Program-made: the position numbers and the translations under genes
Shown: positions 11,401 through 22,812 of the stretch, one piece after another
How positions within the stretch are numbered: the stretch's first letter is position 1
Layout: each line of letters opens with the position of its first letter
Notes under the pieces: model-generated
What the model saw: the letters and a program-made list of their open reading frames with translations, nothing else
Told to the model about the DNA's origin: nothing
The model's database searches: none
Assembly (NCBI RefSeq): GCF_932526225.1
Contig: NC_064045.1
Span: 8,620,138-8,684,137 of the forward strand
Reading direction: 5' to 3'
DNA: 64,000 nucleotides
Source of the DNA: Nematostella vectensis
Lineage: Eukaryota > Cnidaria > Anthozoa > Actiniaria > Edwardsiidae

Positions 11401-14400
11401 ACGTCGTAACTATGATGAAAACACTACTTCATTATTGACTTTACTCCCATAGAACAAAGGGGACAAGGGGGTATGCGATGACCCTGATCCCATCTTACTT
11501 ATAAATGGATTAATGTTGATTAATGACAGTAAGATGGTTCCGCCTTTCCATTTTTAAAATGTTTCTAATGGTTACATAATAATGATGGTTAATTGATTAA
11601 TTGATGACGTCATGCCTCAAGAAGCAGCCTTAATGTCGTGACGTCATCACAGTACACGGCCACGTGTAGACAGCACCGTCCATTTATGTCCCGGATGGAG
11701 ATGGGCGTGTCCCTACTCAGCAGTAGTCTGACAGCGTCTAGATGACCTCTCTTTACTGCACACATCAGGGGGGAGGGGGCGGGACACGAGGAATCGGGAT
11801 TGAGGAGTACTCGAGCTCCCTGTGTAATTAAATGTTTCGAAACAAATGACTACCACTAACAAGCAAACTAAGTAATTGTCGAAGATGGTAATTCTATTGC
11901 TGTAATAAAGTTGATGTTTGTTATGACTATATTAAGCTGAACAAAAGAAATATTACGATTAATACCTGATCCAATAGAAAGCTGATGAGCTGACAATTCC
12001 CTGAGAGACTGGCTCTGTAAATGAACATGGGTGAGTCACGGCGTTATTTACCTTCGTAACTGCGTCACTCAATATGTACCTTAGTAACTGCGTCACGCAC
12101 TATGTACCTTAGTAACTGCGTCACGCACTATGTACCTTAGTAACTGCGTCACGCACTATGTACCTTAGTAACTGCGTCACGCACTATGTACCTTAGTAAT
12201 AGCGTCAAGCACTATGCACCTTAGTAACAGCGTCACGCACTATGTACCTTAGTAACTGCGTCACGCACTGTGTACCTTAGTAACTGCGTCACGCACTGTG
12301 TACCTTAGTAACAGCTGCACTATGTACCTTAGTAACGCGTCACGCACTATGTACCTTAGTAACGGCATTACGCATTATATACCTTAGTAACAGCGTCACG
12401 CACTATGCACCTTAGTAACTGCGGTTCGCATTGTGTACCTTAGTAACTGCGTCTTGTACTAAGTACCTTAGTGACGGCGTCACGCAAATATGTACCTTAG
12501 TAACTGCGTCACGCACTATGTACCTTAGTAACAGCGTCACTCACTATGTACCTTAGTAACTGCGTCACGCACTGTGTACCTTAGTAACAGTTGCACTATG
12601 TACCTTAGTACTAGTAACTGCGTCTCGTACTAAGTACCTTAGTAACGGCGTCACGCAAATATGTATCTTAGTAACTGCGTCACGCACTGTGTACCTTAGT
12701 AACAGCTGCACTATGTACCTTAGTACTAGTAACTGCGTCTCGTACTAAGTACCTTAGTAACGGCGTCACGCAAATATGTATCTTAGTAACTGCGTTTCGC
12801 ATTGTGTACCTTAATAACGGCGTCATGCCATCTCCATCTTCCAGGTTAAGGTCTGCGTTGTGAGACACCAGCAACTGCGCCATCTCAAGGTCTCCATGAA
12901 TACAAGCAACGTGTAGAAGACTTGTGTGATCACTCTGTCAGAATTTAATTTCTAGTTGTAAAAATTATCGCATATTGGAGCTTCAATCGGGCACTAAGCT
13001 AACTCCTGCAGCATCCCACCCATCTAATTCGGGCGCTGAAAGCATTTTCTCGCATGATTATTGGCTAAATTTTTTAGGTTTGTATATTAGTGGCCACGAT
13101 AGCGCCCGTCGCATGGTTAACTTTGTCTTGGTGGCCACGGTAGCGCCCGTCGCATGGTTAACTTTGTCTTGGTGGCCACGGTAGCGCGTGTCGCACTAGA
13201 ATCCTAGATCCAACGACAAACTGCTTGTTTCATTAGCGAGATGAGTTGTGCTGGGTGTGGTTTGGGTTGAGATTGGTGAGGGTTTAATTTCCCGGACTCC
13301 AAACCAAAGAAGAGCGAGACATGTATATCATGATGGCTCACCTCAATTCTGGACACGTGACATCCATACTCAATACAAACTCTGGCAATCTGCAAACACG
13401 ACATTAGCATTCTATTATATTATCACATCGCATAAATTGAGCCGTAACATTCACGACATCTGGTCACATGACAGTGACATCTGGTCACATGATAGTGACA
13501 ACCAGTCACATGACACTGACATCCGGTCACATGATACTGAGACTTGGTCACATGACATAAAGTAGCCTTATAATTAGACTGTGCATGATCTTAAACAACT
13601 CACCTCGACTTCTTTGTTTTCCACAGCGATCCTTAAACATGATTGGCTGGTTATGTCTTCGCAAAGCACGTGACAGGCCTGGATACCTTTATTTTCAGCT
13701 TTAGAAAAAAAAATATCGTCAACCAGACAGCAGAGGGTTGACTAGCTATTAAAGTTATATGCTTTTTTGAAAAAAACAAACAAAAAAGGACAGAACAAAG
13801 CCCAAATGCCAAGCTTGTACAGAAAACGTAAACCAAGACCCCCATTCGTTATGCAGATAGATAATTTTTGGCAAGTAAATATTTCAAGGACAGAGATCCT
13901 CGTATTTTTGTTTCGTCTAAAAGTGTGGGTGTCTAAAGTGTTTTCGTTGTACAATTTGAATTTTGTCAGCGCTGTCTGCGTTTCCCTGTACCTGATTGGA
14001 CGAGAAGCTTGAGTGCACCCACGTGACCTTCCCGTGACGCTACTTGTGCCGGGGTAAGGCCTTCGTGATTTCGCAATTCCAAGTTGGCATTGTGAATAAG
14101 CTAAAAGACCGAACAGAGCTATGATTTACCCAGTCTATTAATATCACAGTTGTACGCTCCTAGTCACTCATAGTACCTGTATCACAGTTATACGTTCCTA
14201 GTGATGGGCTCACTCGTAGTCACTGTATCTCAGTTGTACGCTCCTAGTGATTGGCTCACTCAATATACCCAATATCCAGGATGTGGATGGGGGGGGGGGG
14301 GGGGGGTCTGCATGTCGGTAGTCGGTAAGAATTATCAGTCTTTGTCGGTAGTCGGTGAATCTAAGCTAGTATTCGCTTTTGTACCAGATTTAATGTATAA

Positions 14401-17400
14401 ACAAGATAAAACATTATTTAGAATTGATTAGTAATGAATAACTTATTGATAATAAATTAATTATGGATTAATAATTGACTGAAAAGTTGATGCAACAGAA
14501 AATGCATAGTGCAGATTCTGGGATGGCCGAATTTAAGTAGATTGACGATAAAAGAAAAGAGTAAAAATACCGGAAATAACAACAAAATGTCGGTTGTCGG
14601 CAAATACTTTTTTTGTCGCTAGTTTTCATGTTTTGTCGGTAGTCAGTTACTTTTTAAGCCGTTTGTCGCTAGTCGGTTAACCCCATCCAGACCCTGAATA
14701 TCCAGTACCCAATATTTTTTAGTCTTACTGTCGAATCCGTTGTATCGCGACCCGCATTTTTAAAACACGATTTGTTTTGGTTTTCTGTTCCGTCAGTAAA
14801 ACCATTCTGAGCCAATCAGAGTCTCGCTTTGTGCACATCCCTGGCTATCCTCTGGACGAAAACCAGACAGTGTCGCGACAGAAAGCCAGGCAACTGCACT
14901 AGGCGAGAGATGGCAAGAATCTGATTGGCTTAGAATTATTTGACTGGCGGAACAGAAAATCCCAAAAGACAAAAGCAAATCGATGTTTAGAAAATGCGGC
15001 GTCGCGATACAACGGATTCGACAGTAACGAAGTGGATTCCAATGTTAAACACGGGTTATTGTATTGTGTGCTTAGCGTTTACCAGGGTTTTAAGGACTTC
15101 TTCCCTCCCGTTGGCTGCCGCTATATGAAGGGGGGAAATTCCCTCGTTGTCTACGGCATTTGGGTCGCTCACACCTTCCGTCAGTAATATCTGAAAACAG
15201 TTCATTTAGTCAAACGATTGTGTGAACTATGTGTTTGGCGCAACTTCATTGTAACTTATCTGAAGGGTGTCGAGAGCGAGACGTGCTCATAAAGTTTTAA
15301 GAAAGAGGATCTTCTCTAGAATCCCCTAGAATTCTCGTGAATATTCCTTAAACTATTTTATGTTGAATGGGCAGCGAATTCTCGAGAATCAACAACGATG
15401 CAACGATCTCGGGGATTCATTTCGGCCGTTAGAAGGTTCACTGTTTTGAATGACACAAACTTTTTAACTAGGGGGATTCCATTGTGTTCTGATGTGCACT
15501 GAGACATTTCTTTGCCTCGCTGATTGGCTAGTGAATATTATGTCACTCGCATGCACGTTTCTCGCATCTTTATTGGCTTACTTCACAAAACTGTCAAGGT
15601 GGCCACGGTAGCGCGCGTCGTATCAGATAGCGCCCTTTCTAGCATCCTTATTTGCTTACTTCACAAAATTGTCAAGGTGGCCGCCACGGTGGCGCGCGTC
15701 GTATCAGATAGCACGTTTCTCGCATCCTTATTTGCTAACTTTACAAAATTGTCAAGGTGGCCACGGTAGCGTGCGTCGTATCAGATAGCACCTTTCTCGC
15801 ATCCTTATTGGCTTACAATACAAAACTGTCAAGGTGGCCACGGTAGCGCGCGTCGTATCAGATACGGCCTTTCTCGCATCCTTATTGGCTTACTTTACAA
15901 AACACGCATAGCAGTGGATTTAGCGACAGGGCAAAATTGATAGTTCTGCCCATTGTTCGTATAAGTATAATGTATGCTCTCGTACCTCTAGTATCTCCGA
16001 ATCAGCGCGTCTAGCAGCACAATGGATAGCTTGATGACCGGAAGGAGAAAATGAATTTACGTCACTTCCGCTACGAACCAGTTCCCTCGCGGCCTTGCCC
16101 GCATTGTACCAACAGGCAGTGTGAAGTGGTGTGAACGTGCGCGTCTCGTGCAGGTTAAACTTGTTTGGATCTAACGATTAAATAGGTTTGACAAACAGAT
16201 CAGAATAGGCTGATGACCTGTATAAACTAAGACCGAGCAATGTTGATTGATATCACATTTGTTGCATCCAAGGCACGTTTTAAAAGTCTTTTCATTAATA
16301 CCTTGCTTAGGGAAGTGGAAAAAGCATTTTGTATGTTCGAACTTGTTTTAGACATGATAGAGAATGTGAAAATGGCTTATTAACGAAATTCTTCTTCACT
16401 GGTTCATAAATGAAAGAACATTAAATGAGATTTGCAAATACAGGCGCGTAGCCAGGATTTGCGGAGGCGGGGTTACGCAGTCAGATATCATGGAAAAAAA
16501 GCATAGGATTTGAAGATTCCATAATAAGAAATGCCCCTTTTTTTGGCCGCCAGGGGGGGGGGGGGGTGTGCGCGCGCACCCTGCGCACCCCCCTGTGTAC
16601 GCGCCTGGCATACATAAAGAATGTCAATCATTCGGTCAAGTCAAAACTTTAAAATGATATTTTACGGATGAAGTCTGATACGCTAATGACGATATTTGAA
16701 TAAAAATATTTTGGTTACTCGCTTGAATCAGCCGATGGAAATGGATGCTTTGTGTGACTTGGAATTAAGCGAGTTTCTTTCCAGTTCAAGCAAGGAACTA
16801 GAATTCTTTCAATCAAATATTGTCAATCAAGCATCGTGAATTGTGGAGGTGGTTATTTTGAAGTTTTTTTTGCAAATAGACTATTGTATTTTCTAATGTA
16901 AACAATAGCAAAAGAGAAGCGGATCGTCATTCTTTAAGTAGTTTTTTTAGAGGGTGAACAACTTATGACGTACTTTGTTTTTTTTGTGATATCTAAAGCC
17001 TAGTGCAAACAACGTAAAGGTATCTAGCCTAGTTATGATATTTAAACGCTACACCAAACTGACCTCAAAATGATGTCGAATACATAGTACCTCACACGTG
17101 GTGTACAAAGACACTCAACATTGTGGACTAGCCATGCTGGCTGTTTTTCCCAGCATTGTTTAACGGGCTTAAAAGCCGCATTGTCACCAGTTTACTGCTG
17201 GAGGTCCGACGGAAACCTCAACCATTAAAGGACAAAAAATCCCTTATTAGAATCCGAGATCCTCAAAGAAACTTCCAATAGACACAGTTCCTTCAATATT
17301 TTGAAATATTTTTCGCGTTTTTCGTTAAAAATCACCGGAGATTGTTACGTATTCGACCGCAAGTAAACTGGTGACAATGCGGCTTTAAAGTTCGCTTATG

Positions 17401-19240
17401 AAAAAAAAAACAATCTCTAGAAAAGCATTTACCAGCGCCGTTGCTAAGCAACAGTCTTATGACTTCTGATTGGTTGAAGCGAGCGGCGCAGTGCAGTGGA
17501 GTGAAACCCAACTCGTCGCACGCATCGAGGCTTGGTGATCCTTCCTCGATGAAACGACGGACAAGCGCCGTATCACCTGTTTTGCAAGCCTAGAGAAAGG
17601 CAAAAACAATGTAAAGACCTAATATTTGTTCTTTTTCTAATGCTCGAAAAATACTTCCAAATACACCCAAAAAATATAAATGCCTTTTTATAAGTACGTC
17701 CACCTCAGATTTTTAAAGTACATGCCAAGGCTAAGATGAAAAATATTGCCTTGTTTAGTATGTTATAATAACAACCACTTAGAAATAATAGCTATTGATT
17801 ATTTGTGTAATCCTGTTCCTAATGATTCATTGGGTTTTATATTTTTATGTACACTAAAATGGAAGAACATAACCGTTAAGAACATTTTCAGATGCTCCAA
17901 AAATAAGAACGGCCCAGCCTCAAGCGAAAATTAAAAGTTCTTATAAAAGAAGATCGTAAAAAAGATTTTTATAATTAATTTTTTTTAAATTTCAAATTAG
18001 CGTTCTGCCAATAATCATTATAATTTTCAATCTTAAAATACAGTAAAACAGAACTTTACCTTTCTTTTGACAAGTTAAAAAGGAAAATTTATAACTTGTA
18101 CGATTATTTTAATCTAAAACCGTTATATACCTGATGAAGAGTGATATTTCCTGTCAAGTTCCGCTCAACCGAATTGGAAATACTGCGTTTCAAATCAAAT
18201 ACCGAAGAGCTTGGGTTTATTTTTCGTTTTGAAGCCCTGCGAATAGCAGTCAAAGCCAAATTGTCGGATCTTCTTCCGTTTCCATTGTTAGAGCCTTCTT
18301 CATCCACCAAACAAGCGAAGCTGGCGCTCGTTTCCTCCCCTGACTTTATCCTCTAATGAGAAATTAATTAAGTTAGGAAATAAGAGGCCAACAGGCAAAT
18401 TACCACTGTCAATAGCACATATGTTTTACCGTAGTACTCATCGATAGACAGTTTGAAATAAGGCTATAGAGGTTAGTTCGTGAAACGGTTTGTTGACATT
18501 CATAGAAACTTATCTTAGAGACACAGCAAACAGATGACAGGCAAACGTAAGAGATCTCACTCTCAGCAAATTAGAAAGACGATTTATGAGAATAATAGCC
18601 AATAGCAAAAGCTAACACTGTGCCACAGGTCGCCCAAAATGTCTGCGCAAGATTCTGTAGGCATGGTTTTTAAAATGATTTGACAATTGAAAATAAAATG
18701 CTGCCACCTGTATTCTCTGCCATTTCTTATTTTAAAAGATTGTAAGGAAAATTGCACTATCTTGGAAATACTATAATATAAAAGCATATCCATGATTTTC
18801 ACTATTCTTCACCTTCCCTTCTCCCTAGAGCTTTTCGTATCGCTTGTTTTCTTGAGCGACCCAGTTTTTGCAAAGGGAAGCTACATTTTCTCTTACCCCA
18901 TATTCTCAGAAAAATCATTGAATTCTAGGTGATAAAAAGAGTTTTATGGTGATAACACCCAACTGTGGGGACAATTAATTACAACCACAACAGCACTGTT
19001 TGTATTTTACAAATTTCGAGTTACCAAGGAGAGATCAAATCAGTCTAACTAAAGCTGACTGACTGACGTTGACGGTTTAGCCGACTGAGACATCTGGATT
19101 ATGCTTTTCTGTTATCTTCATGCAGATATGTAACACACGTCGCAATAAGGTTTTGGTTTTGAAAGCAGACCTTTCATAAACTAACAACAGGAATAAAATA
19201 ATTATCTTACCTGTAAAGATTTTCTCAGAATTGACGCCAT
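930..19240 (-). CDS. TRPA-type ankyrin-repeat cation channel gene (3' end off window)
   Basis: Exon set on the minus strand, 5' to 3': 19240-19211 (start ATG), 18352-18131, 17589-17433, 16170-15986, 15190-15083, 14100-13992, 13698-13604, 13389-13342, 12934-12810 (donor uncertain), 11819-11616, 11142-11059, 10587-10505, 9697-9536, 8904-8793, 7567-7398, 6729-6645, 5451-5392, 4962-4879, about 3655-3486, 2631-2533, 1789-1623, 1439-1379, 1004-930. Nearly all junctions have GT-AG borders and keep frame. The product has an N-terminal segment, many ankyrin repeats, a linker and S1-S5, as in TRPA plasma-membrane cation channels that respond to chemical and thermal stimuli. Unresolved: the exon before S1, the exact S1 acceptor, the donor of the 12.8-kb exon, and everything after S5. 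I call it TRPA-like and not TRPA1 because invertebrates carry several TRPA subfamilies. Confidence 0.85.
1110..1310. repeat. 40-bp minisatellite, about 4 copies
   Basis: The unit 'acggcccacatcgcccatcc' plus 20 more bases repeats with period 40 (for example at 1141, 1181 and 1221), degenerating toward 1310. It lies in the intron between the S4-S5-linker and S5 exons. Confidence 0.8.
1790..2532. other. Intron between S2 and S3-S4 exons; no gene seen
   Basis: An AT-rich intron of the channel gene with a G-run near 1943-1954. I see no coding exon, RNA gene or clear repeat in it. Confidence 0.6.
3330..3480. repeat. Degenerate minisatellite in a channel-gene intron
   Basis: Imperfect copies of about 22 bp ('ctttaaccgtgcaagatat') are repeated about six times. 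The array abuts the donor of the S1 exon at 3486. Confidence 0.7.
4493..4779. mobile_element. MITE family A, copy 1
   Basis: Terminal inverted repeats 'ttactgtc-aatccgttgta' and their complement end this 287-bp element. The right end is degraded ('cagtcgacagtaa'). A second, better preserved copy in the opposite orientation lies at 14725-15027. It has no coding capacity, so it is a non-autonomous DNA element. Confidence 0.75.
5018..5328. mobile_element. Foldback element with long inverted repeats
   Basis: The ends 'tagcctgctagccggctctc' and their complement begin arms of about 100 bp that also share 'cgaatattgggaaccctg' and a CG-rich block. The element sits in the intron between the two TRPA linker exons. 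Similar frames on both strands come from the symmetry. Confidence 0.8.
5535..6235. repeat. 14-bp minisatellite (TTTTACCTCAGGCC), about 50 copies
   Basis: About 700 bp of near-perfect 14-bp units within a channel-gene intron. On the minus strand each unit reads GGCCTGAGGTAAAA, with a 5'-splice-like AG|GTAAAA; on the plus strand it reads as a pyrimidine tract plus CAG|G. No adjacent exon resembles the unit. Confidence 0.9.
6251..6498. mobile_element. MITE family B, copy 1
   Basis: The ends 'ataaagcggcaatcgcccca' and 'gccgctttata' are inverted. Inside are stretches ('cttccaatagacacactact', 'ggagatcgttacgtaat') shared with copies at 17171-17388 and 44161-44412. It has no coding capacity. Confidence 0.75.
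6645..17589 (-). CDS. TRPA-like gene: ankyrin-repeat exons
   Basis: Fourteen exons encode at least a dozen ankyrin repeats, recognisable by TPLH-like and LLL-x-x-GA motifs: for example GFTPLHCAARFNQSEVIRLL (17.5 kb), FTPLHTAC (16.1 kb), ISPLHIAAANGREEVLKTL (15.1 kb), TSLLHVACIHGDLEMAQLL (12.9 kb), KTPLHFAAIGGN (11.1 kb), KIPLHHAAE (10.5 kb), RTPLAYAAMSGHAQCVEYL (9.6 kb). The last exon (6729-6645) encodes an EAEKHDIMKSLIGEFPTAA segment, as found after the ankyrin stack in TRPA proteins. Ankyrin repeats in this family form the cytosolic sensor and assembly domain. The exon at 11819-11616 seems to end at a GC donor (GAG then GCATGA): reading on would hit TGA two codons later, while splicing there keeps frame with the next exon. 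Confidence 0.85.
6888..7130. repeat. Interspersed repeat starting with a 35-bp perfect hairpin
   Basis: Positions 6888-6922 form a 16-bp perfect stem (cttaagccaatggaga) around a 3-base loop. The following about 200 bp ('gatggtcacagtcactgttt', 'aagtttccttatatggaa') recur inverted at about 20040-20240, so this is a dispersed element. Confidence 0.65.
8455..8830 (-). repeat. 62-bp array copying an ankyrin exon end and its splice donor
   Basis: Six imperfect units of 61-63 bp ('ctgcaccgtggga' recurs at about 8509, 8570, 8631, 8694, 8756 and 8819). The rightmost unit is the real 3' end of the ankyrin exon 8904-8793 (HGADIESLSKN...) and its GTAAGA donor. Each further unit contains about 36 exonic and about 26 intronic bases, so the array is a tandem duplication of an exon-intron junction. 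Confidence 0.8.
9698..10504. other. Intron of the channel gene; degenerate repeat fragments only
   Basis: No exon seen. Stretches such as 'aggcgtagcaatggggttgg' (9769) and 'ggggggcacatgcccccagt' (10101) look like ends of dispersed elements, but I cannot delimit them. Confidence 0.45.
12040..12830 (-). repeat. 28-bp array copying an ankyrin exon end and its splice donor
   Basis: About 27 units of about 28 bp ('taccttagtaactgcgtcac'...). On the minus strand each reads GTGACGCAGTTACTAAG|GTACAT, a copy of the junction at the end of the ankyrin exon 12934-12810 (ATGACGCCGTTATTAAG|GTACAC). Most units keep the AG|GTAC donor; some read AG|ATAC. The unit length is not a multiple of three, so donor choice changes the reading frame. 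Confidence 0.85.
13085..13197. repeat. Tandem repeat, about 50-bp unit, about 2.5 copies
   Basis: The stretch 'ggtggccacggtagcgcccg' plus 'catggttaactttgtctt' is repeated. Related 'ggccacggtagcgcgcgtcg' units make up the larger array at 15540-15905. Confidence 0.75.
13445..13560. repeat. 22-bp tandem repeat, 5 copies
   Basis: The unit 'acatctggtcacatgacagtg' is repeated with small changes in the intron right of the ankyrin exon 13389-13342. Confidence 0.8.
14135..14262. repeat. Short tandem repeat around 'cagttgtacgctcctagt'
   Basis: Three imperfect copies of a roughly 35-50-bp unit lie in an intron. A poly-G run follows at 14289-14306. Confidence 0.6.
14725..15027. mobile_element. MITE family A, copy 2
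   Basis: Perfect terminal inverted repeats: 'ttactgtcgaatccgttgta' at the left and its exact complement at the right (ending 15027). The interior matches copy 1 (4493-4779) in reverse orientation. It lies in an intron of the channel gene. Confidence 0.85.
15540..15905. repeat. About 85-bp tandem repeat, 4-5 copies
   Basis: Units carry 'cgcatccttattggcttac', 'aaaactgtcaaggtggccac' and 'ggtagcgcgcgtcgtatcag'. They lie between two ankyrin exons of the channel gene. Confidence 0.85.
16441..16607. mobile_element. Short inverted-repeat element (family C)
   Basis: It begins caggcgcgtagcc and ends tgtacgcgcctg, with a poly-G run inside. Fragments of the same family appear near 480-600 and possibly 46200-46245. 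It is intronic. Confidence 0.6.
17171..17388. mobile_element. MITE family B, copy 2
   Basis: Terminal inverted repeats 'aaagccgcattgtcaccagt' and 'actggtgacaatgcggcttt' are perfect complements. The interior is shared with copies at 6251-6498 and 44161-44412. Confidence 0.85.
18131..19240 (-). CDS. TRPA-like gene: first two coding exons
   Basis: The first coding exon (19240-19211) gives MASILRKSLQ and ends at a GTAAGA donor. The second (18352-18131, 74 codons) starts after CTCATTAG, is rich in Ser, Arg and Lys, and ends NITLHQ before GTATAT. It joins in frame to the ankyrin exon at 17589, so the repeat reads LHQACKTGDTALVRRFIEEG. There is no in-frame ATG in the second exon before an upstream stop, so the start must come from the upstream exon; 19240 is the nearest ATG that fits. 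A possible 5' UTR lies right of 19240. Inference: this is the cytosolic N terminus before the repeat stack. Confidence 0.75.
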
Positions 19241-20039
19241 ACTTTAACCGGAATAGCAAGGTTTTGATTCATATAGAAAATAGAAAAATAAAGAAAATAA
19301 AAACTCTATATGTGATAGGAATGAAGCGATAAAGTTCGTCGTTTGAGGCAAACGCCATCGCTTTTCGGTAATCAGTGGAGATTTACATTTCATGTCCACC
19401 TGTACATAGTTAAGTGTCACATCACTTTATTTCATATTCAAACCGAATTATTTACATTCCATACAATTTGTGTCAGGAATAATCGTGAATCTGGCCAAAA
19501 AACATTGAATAGTACAAGGGTTTGTAAGTCAAATGCGCGAGGGATCTATGATCTTGTGCTAGTAGAAAAGCAATTTGTGTCAATTCACTCTTCAAAGTAC
19601 AAAAATTACAAGTACATTAATTTGAATTAATTAATATGTTAAAATCTCTTTTACAGGTGCAAAAAAGCACAGAAAGTTTTTGTTTAATTAAAGCTTTATT
19701 TTGACAGACGAAAACCGTGATATATTTTTTTTCACGTTGAATTCATAATAACCAGCCTAGTACTAGGCGTTCCTACCGGGTCTCGGTGCCCGGAGATGAA
19801 CCGTGAGGCAACGTTTGGGCTGTGGACGGGTTTTTACTGTGACGTCACAACTCTTAACATCCACAGGAAACCCAACCACAGAAAACCCGATAAAAACACC
19901 TTGGTTGTGTTTGCAGATAACTCAAAATCGCAGTAGAACATAAGTACCATAAAACCGACCGATTTTATTTTATGTAGCCTAGTTGATTTTGCATGATACT
20001 GCATGGACGATTTTTTGTACTGTTTGCATCAGTCATATC

Positions 20040-20240
20040 AAGAAAATTCAGCCAAAATTTGTCGTTTTTGCCAAACACGGTCATTTCCATATAAGGAAAC
20101 TAATATATTACTTATTTGGAAAAGCTACATGATTCTTGTCGTTTTTAAGGTTGTCGTATCTTGTCGGGTTTTGTAAACATTATGACTTGTAACCAGTCAT
20201 AATAAGAGAAAAACAGTGACTGTGACCATCTTTACTCTAT
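20040..20240. repeat. Inverted copy of the 6.9-kb dispersed repeat
   Basis: Stretches such as 'catttccatataaggaaact' and 'aaacagtgactgtgaccatc' are reverse complements of sequence at 6922-7130. Element boundaries are unclear. Confidence 0.6.
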
Positions 20241-22732
20241 AGAGAAAGTATCTAAAAACAAACTCAGATTCCTCGGAACCAGAACCCCAAAACGACAACG
20301 TTTTCTTCATATGCGTTCCGATAATCCCTTTCAGTGCTGGGCGCATATCTATTTGTGTTTTAGTCGAAAAAGCTGGGTTTTTTGTGTGATTCAAAGATGA
20401 TATTCACCTGCAATCATATAATTAAACATAAATGTTCTTTATTTTACCTTTTATATTTGAATTGTCAATTTCCCAAAATATCGTTATTCTTCGATACAAA
20501 GATATTTCGATTTAGCGATAAAATTTTTCTGTCCCTGTAAAAGAGTTTCTGAGTTAACTTTCGATGAGTTAATAGACACATTATCAATTATCTTTTGAGA
20601 TGCAACCAAAACAACAGCTCAAAACAACGCGTTTTATTCTTCACTGATGCTATGTCTTGAACAACAGAGACCAGGCGCACGTGCATTACAATATCATATG
20701 GTGACTGAACGCGTCCCCAGGGACCCACGGCGCCCCTCGATATTTTTCACTCTACGTCACAGCGAGCTGTGTGTGGCGTAACCGTATAAGACTTATGTCT
20801 TAAGGGCTAGGAACCTGGTTATTGCCTCCCTATTAATGCGTTGGTGCCTCGGTACCTGTGTGTTGCACAGTTCGCTAGATAGCGGTGTTGGGGCCGATAT
20901 CTCCAGCCTAGCCGTAAAGCTTTAGCTGTCATACGGTGATTCAGCGCACGTCTGGATGTAAAGTCTATATTTTTTGTGTTTTCAGTTTGCATAAATATCA
21001 GGTTGGATCCCAGACAAAAAGCATATTTGTTTCCTGTTCTTTTTTTAACACGTCTTTTTTTTAAATAAAATATCTTATTTTTGTGATTCTTTTGTATATA
21101 TTTTTGCTGAATTTCCCCCAAGGTATGGAACTGAAAGAGAAAAACGGAACCGGATGACGAAGGCGCGGCCGCGAGACCTATCGGAAGATAATGAGCTTAA
21201 GAACGCAATTGTAAGCCAAAGAACCTCGTAGAAGGGTGAGCGAAAATTTGTTTTGAGTTCGGACGATGACTGCCCCATACGCCATGAGGGGGCAAATAAC
21301 TCTCCAGCATATTCTAGACTAGACAATGAATTTTAACGTTCTTTGAATTTCGAGTGGTGGGGTGGTGGTTACTAAAAATAGCCAGATTCGGAATCGACAT
21401 GGCGCGCGGGTAATACCAAAGTGTCCCTCTCTTATCTTATGCTTTCTTGCTATTTTTTCCCGTCTTCAGCATATCTTCATGGCCTTATAACGTAGCCTTG
21501 TCCTTGCTTAAGTCAAATCTTTCACTTGTTCCTTGCTAAGGAAAGAATTGACATATTCAATTTAATTATTTTATTTGCCACCATTTCATTTTTTATTAAC
21601 AGGCGTCGCTCCAAATACATCTGTTACAGCTGTTATCCAATTCCTATTCCTATGCTATTTATCATCTTCCCGTTTCCCTTATTTCTATTACTTCACAAAC
21701 AAATTGTGCTATTTCTTTTTTGGTTGCACTCTCCTGGTTTAAAATGATCACCTTCCTTATAAAATGTTGTGGCTGGAGGCATCGTTTTCAGATTGTTTTG
21801 TTGCGGATTGAAAAAAACCCTATACATTTGTTCCCTCAATTAAATGATGCAAGGCATTTTTTCATAAAGTGTTCTTGTCCTTGAACTAAACAAAGCATAT
21901 TGGGTATATATTAGCGCAAACGAGAGGGGGGAGGGGGTGTACAGATATGACGATATCCTCTTTAAAACGATCAACATTCCCTGTCCTGGCAAAATAACAG
22001 TAAAATGTATGAGGAAAAATCTCGATAAACGCGGGCGTTTACCTAGGTGCCTCCCCCCGGGCCAAAAAGTGGGTCATATCTTACCTATAACAGCACCCCC
22101 CCACCACCACCACCACCAACATAGCAAGTCCTAGTAACGCATCTGAAACCTGCTTTTGCAGTACACTCATGAAATCGGTACAGCCTCCAAATTTATACTT
22201 AACTCTTATTAGAGTACGAACAAGACAACACATCTGCAACTTTTTACCTAATAAGGAAGGGGGAGCAAGCAAGCATAGCTGCCATGATCTAATCAATGCA
22301 CTTTCCAGTTTATGTTTTTTAGATGGAAACAAAGGCTAGAGTATCTTACATATACTGCAGCAATAAAGTATAAATAATGATAGGAAAAAATGTTGATTCC
22401 ACAAGGTGTTTCAAAAGGCTTTTTGTGTTTGTGTGAGAATGGTCTTTTAACAGTTAACACTGTTTGTGTCTAAAGTGTCTTTTACCCTACCCTGGTTCAG
22501 AGCCTTGATTGTAGCTAGCCTGAGTTTACGAGAACCTTGTACATGATTACAGGCTTACAGGGGTTACCTAATAATTTTGTGACTTCTTTTACCATAAATT
22601 GCATTCTTACTCTGTAAAAACATCTATAGCTTGTGTTTAGTTGCTACATTTTGAAAAAGATAGAACACATATCTCTAGAACATGCACTCTCCTTTAAATC
22701 GTAGTCTGCGTCAGGTTCTTGAAAGGCAGGTT

Positions 22733-22812
22733 TACGCTAACCCAGGGATGAATACCCTTTTTATCCAATCAAATGTCAAGATAGCCATATTCATCCCTGG
22801 GTTAGCGCTTAC
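22733..22812. mobile_element. Very short inverted-repeat element
   Basis: The arms 'cgctaacccagggatgaata' and the exact complement lie about 33 bp apart. This is consistent with a tiny MITE or a remnant. Confidence 0.55.
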
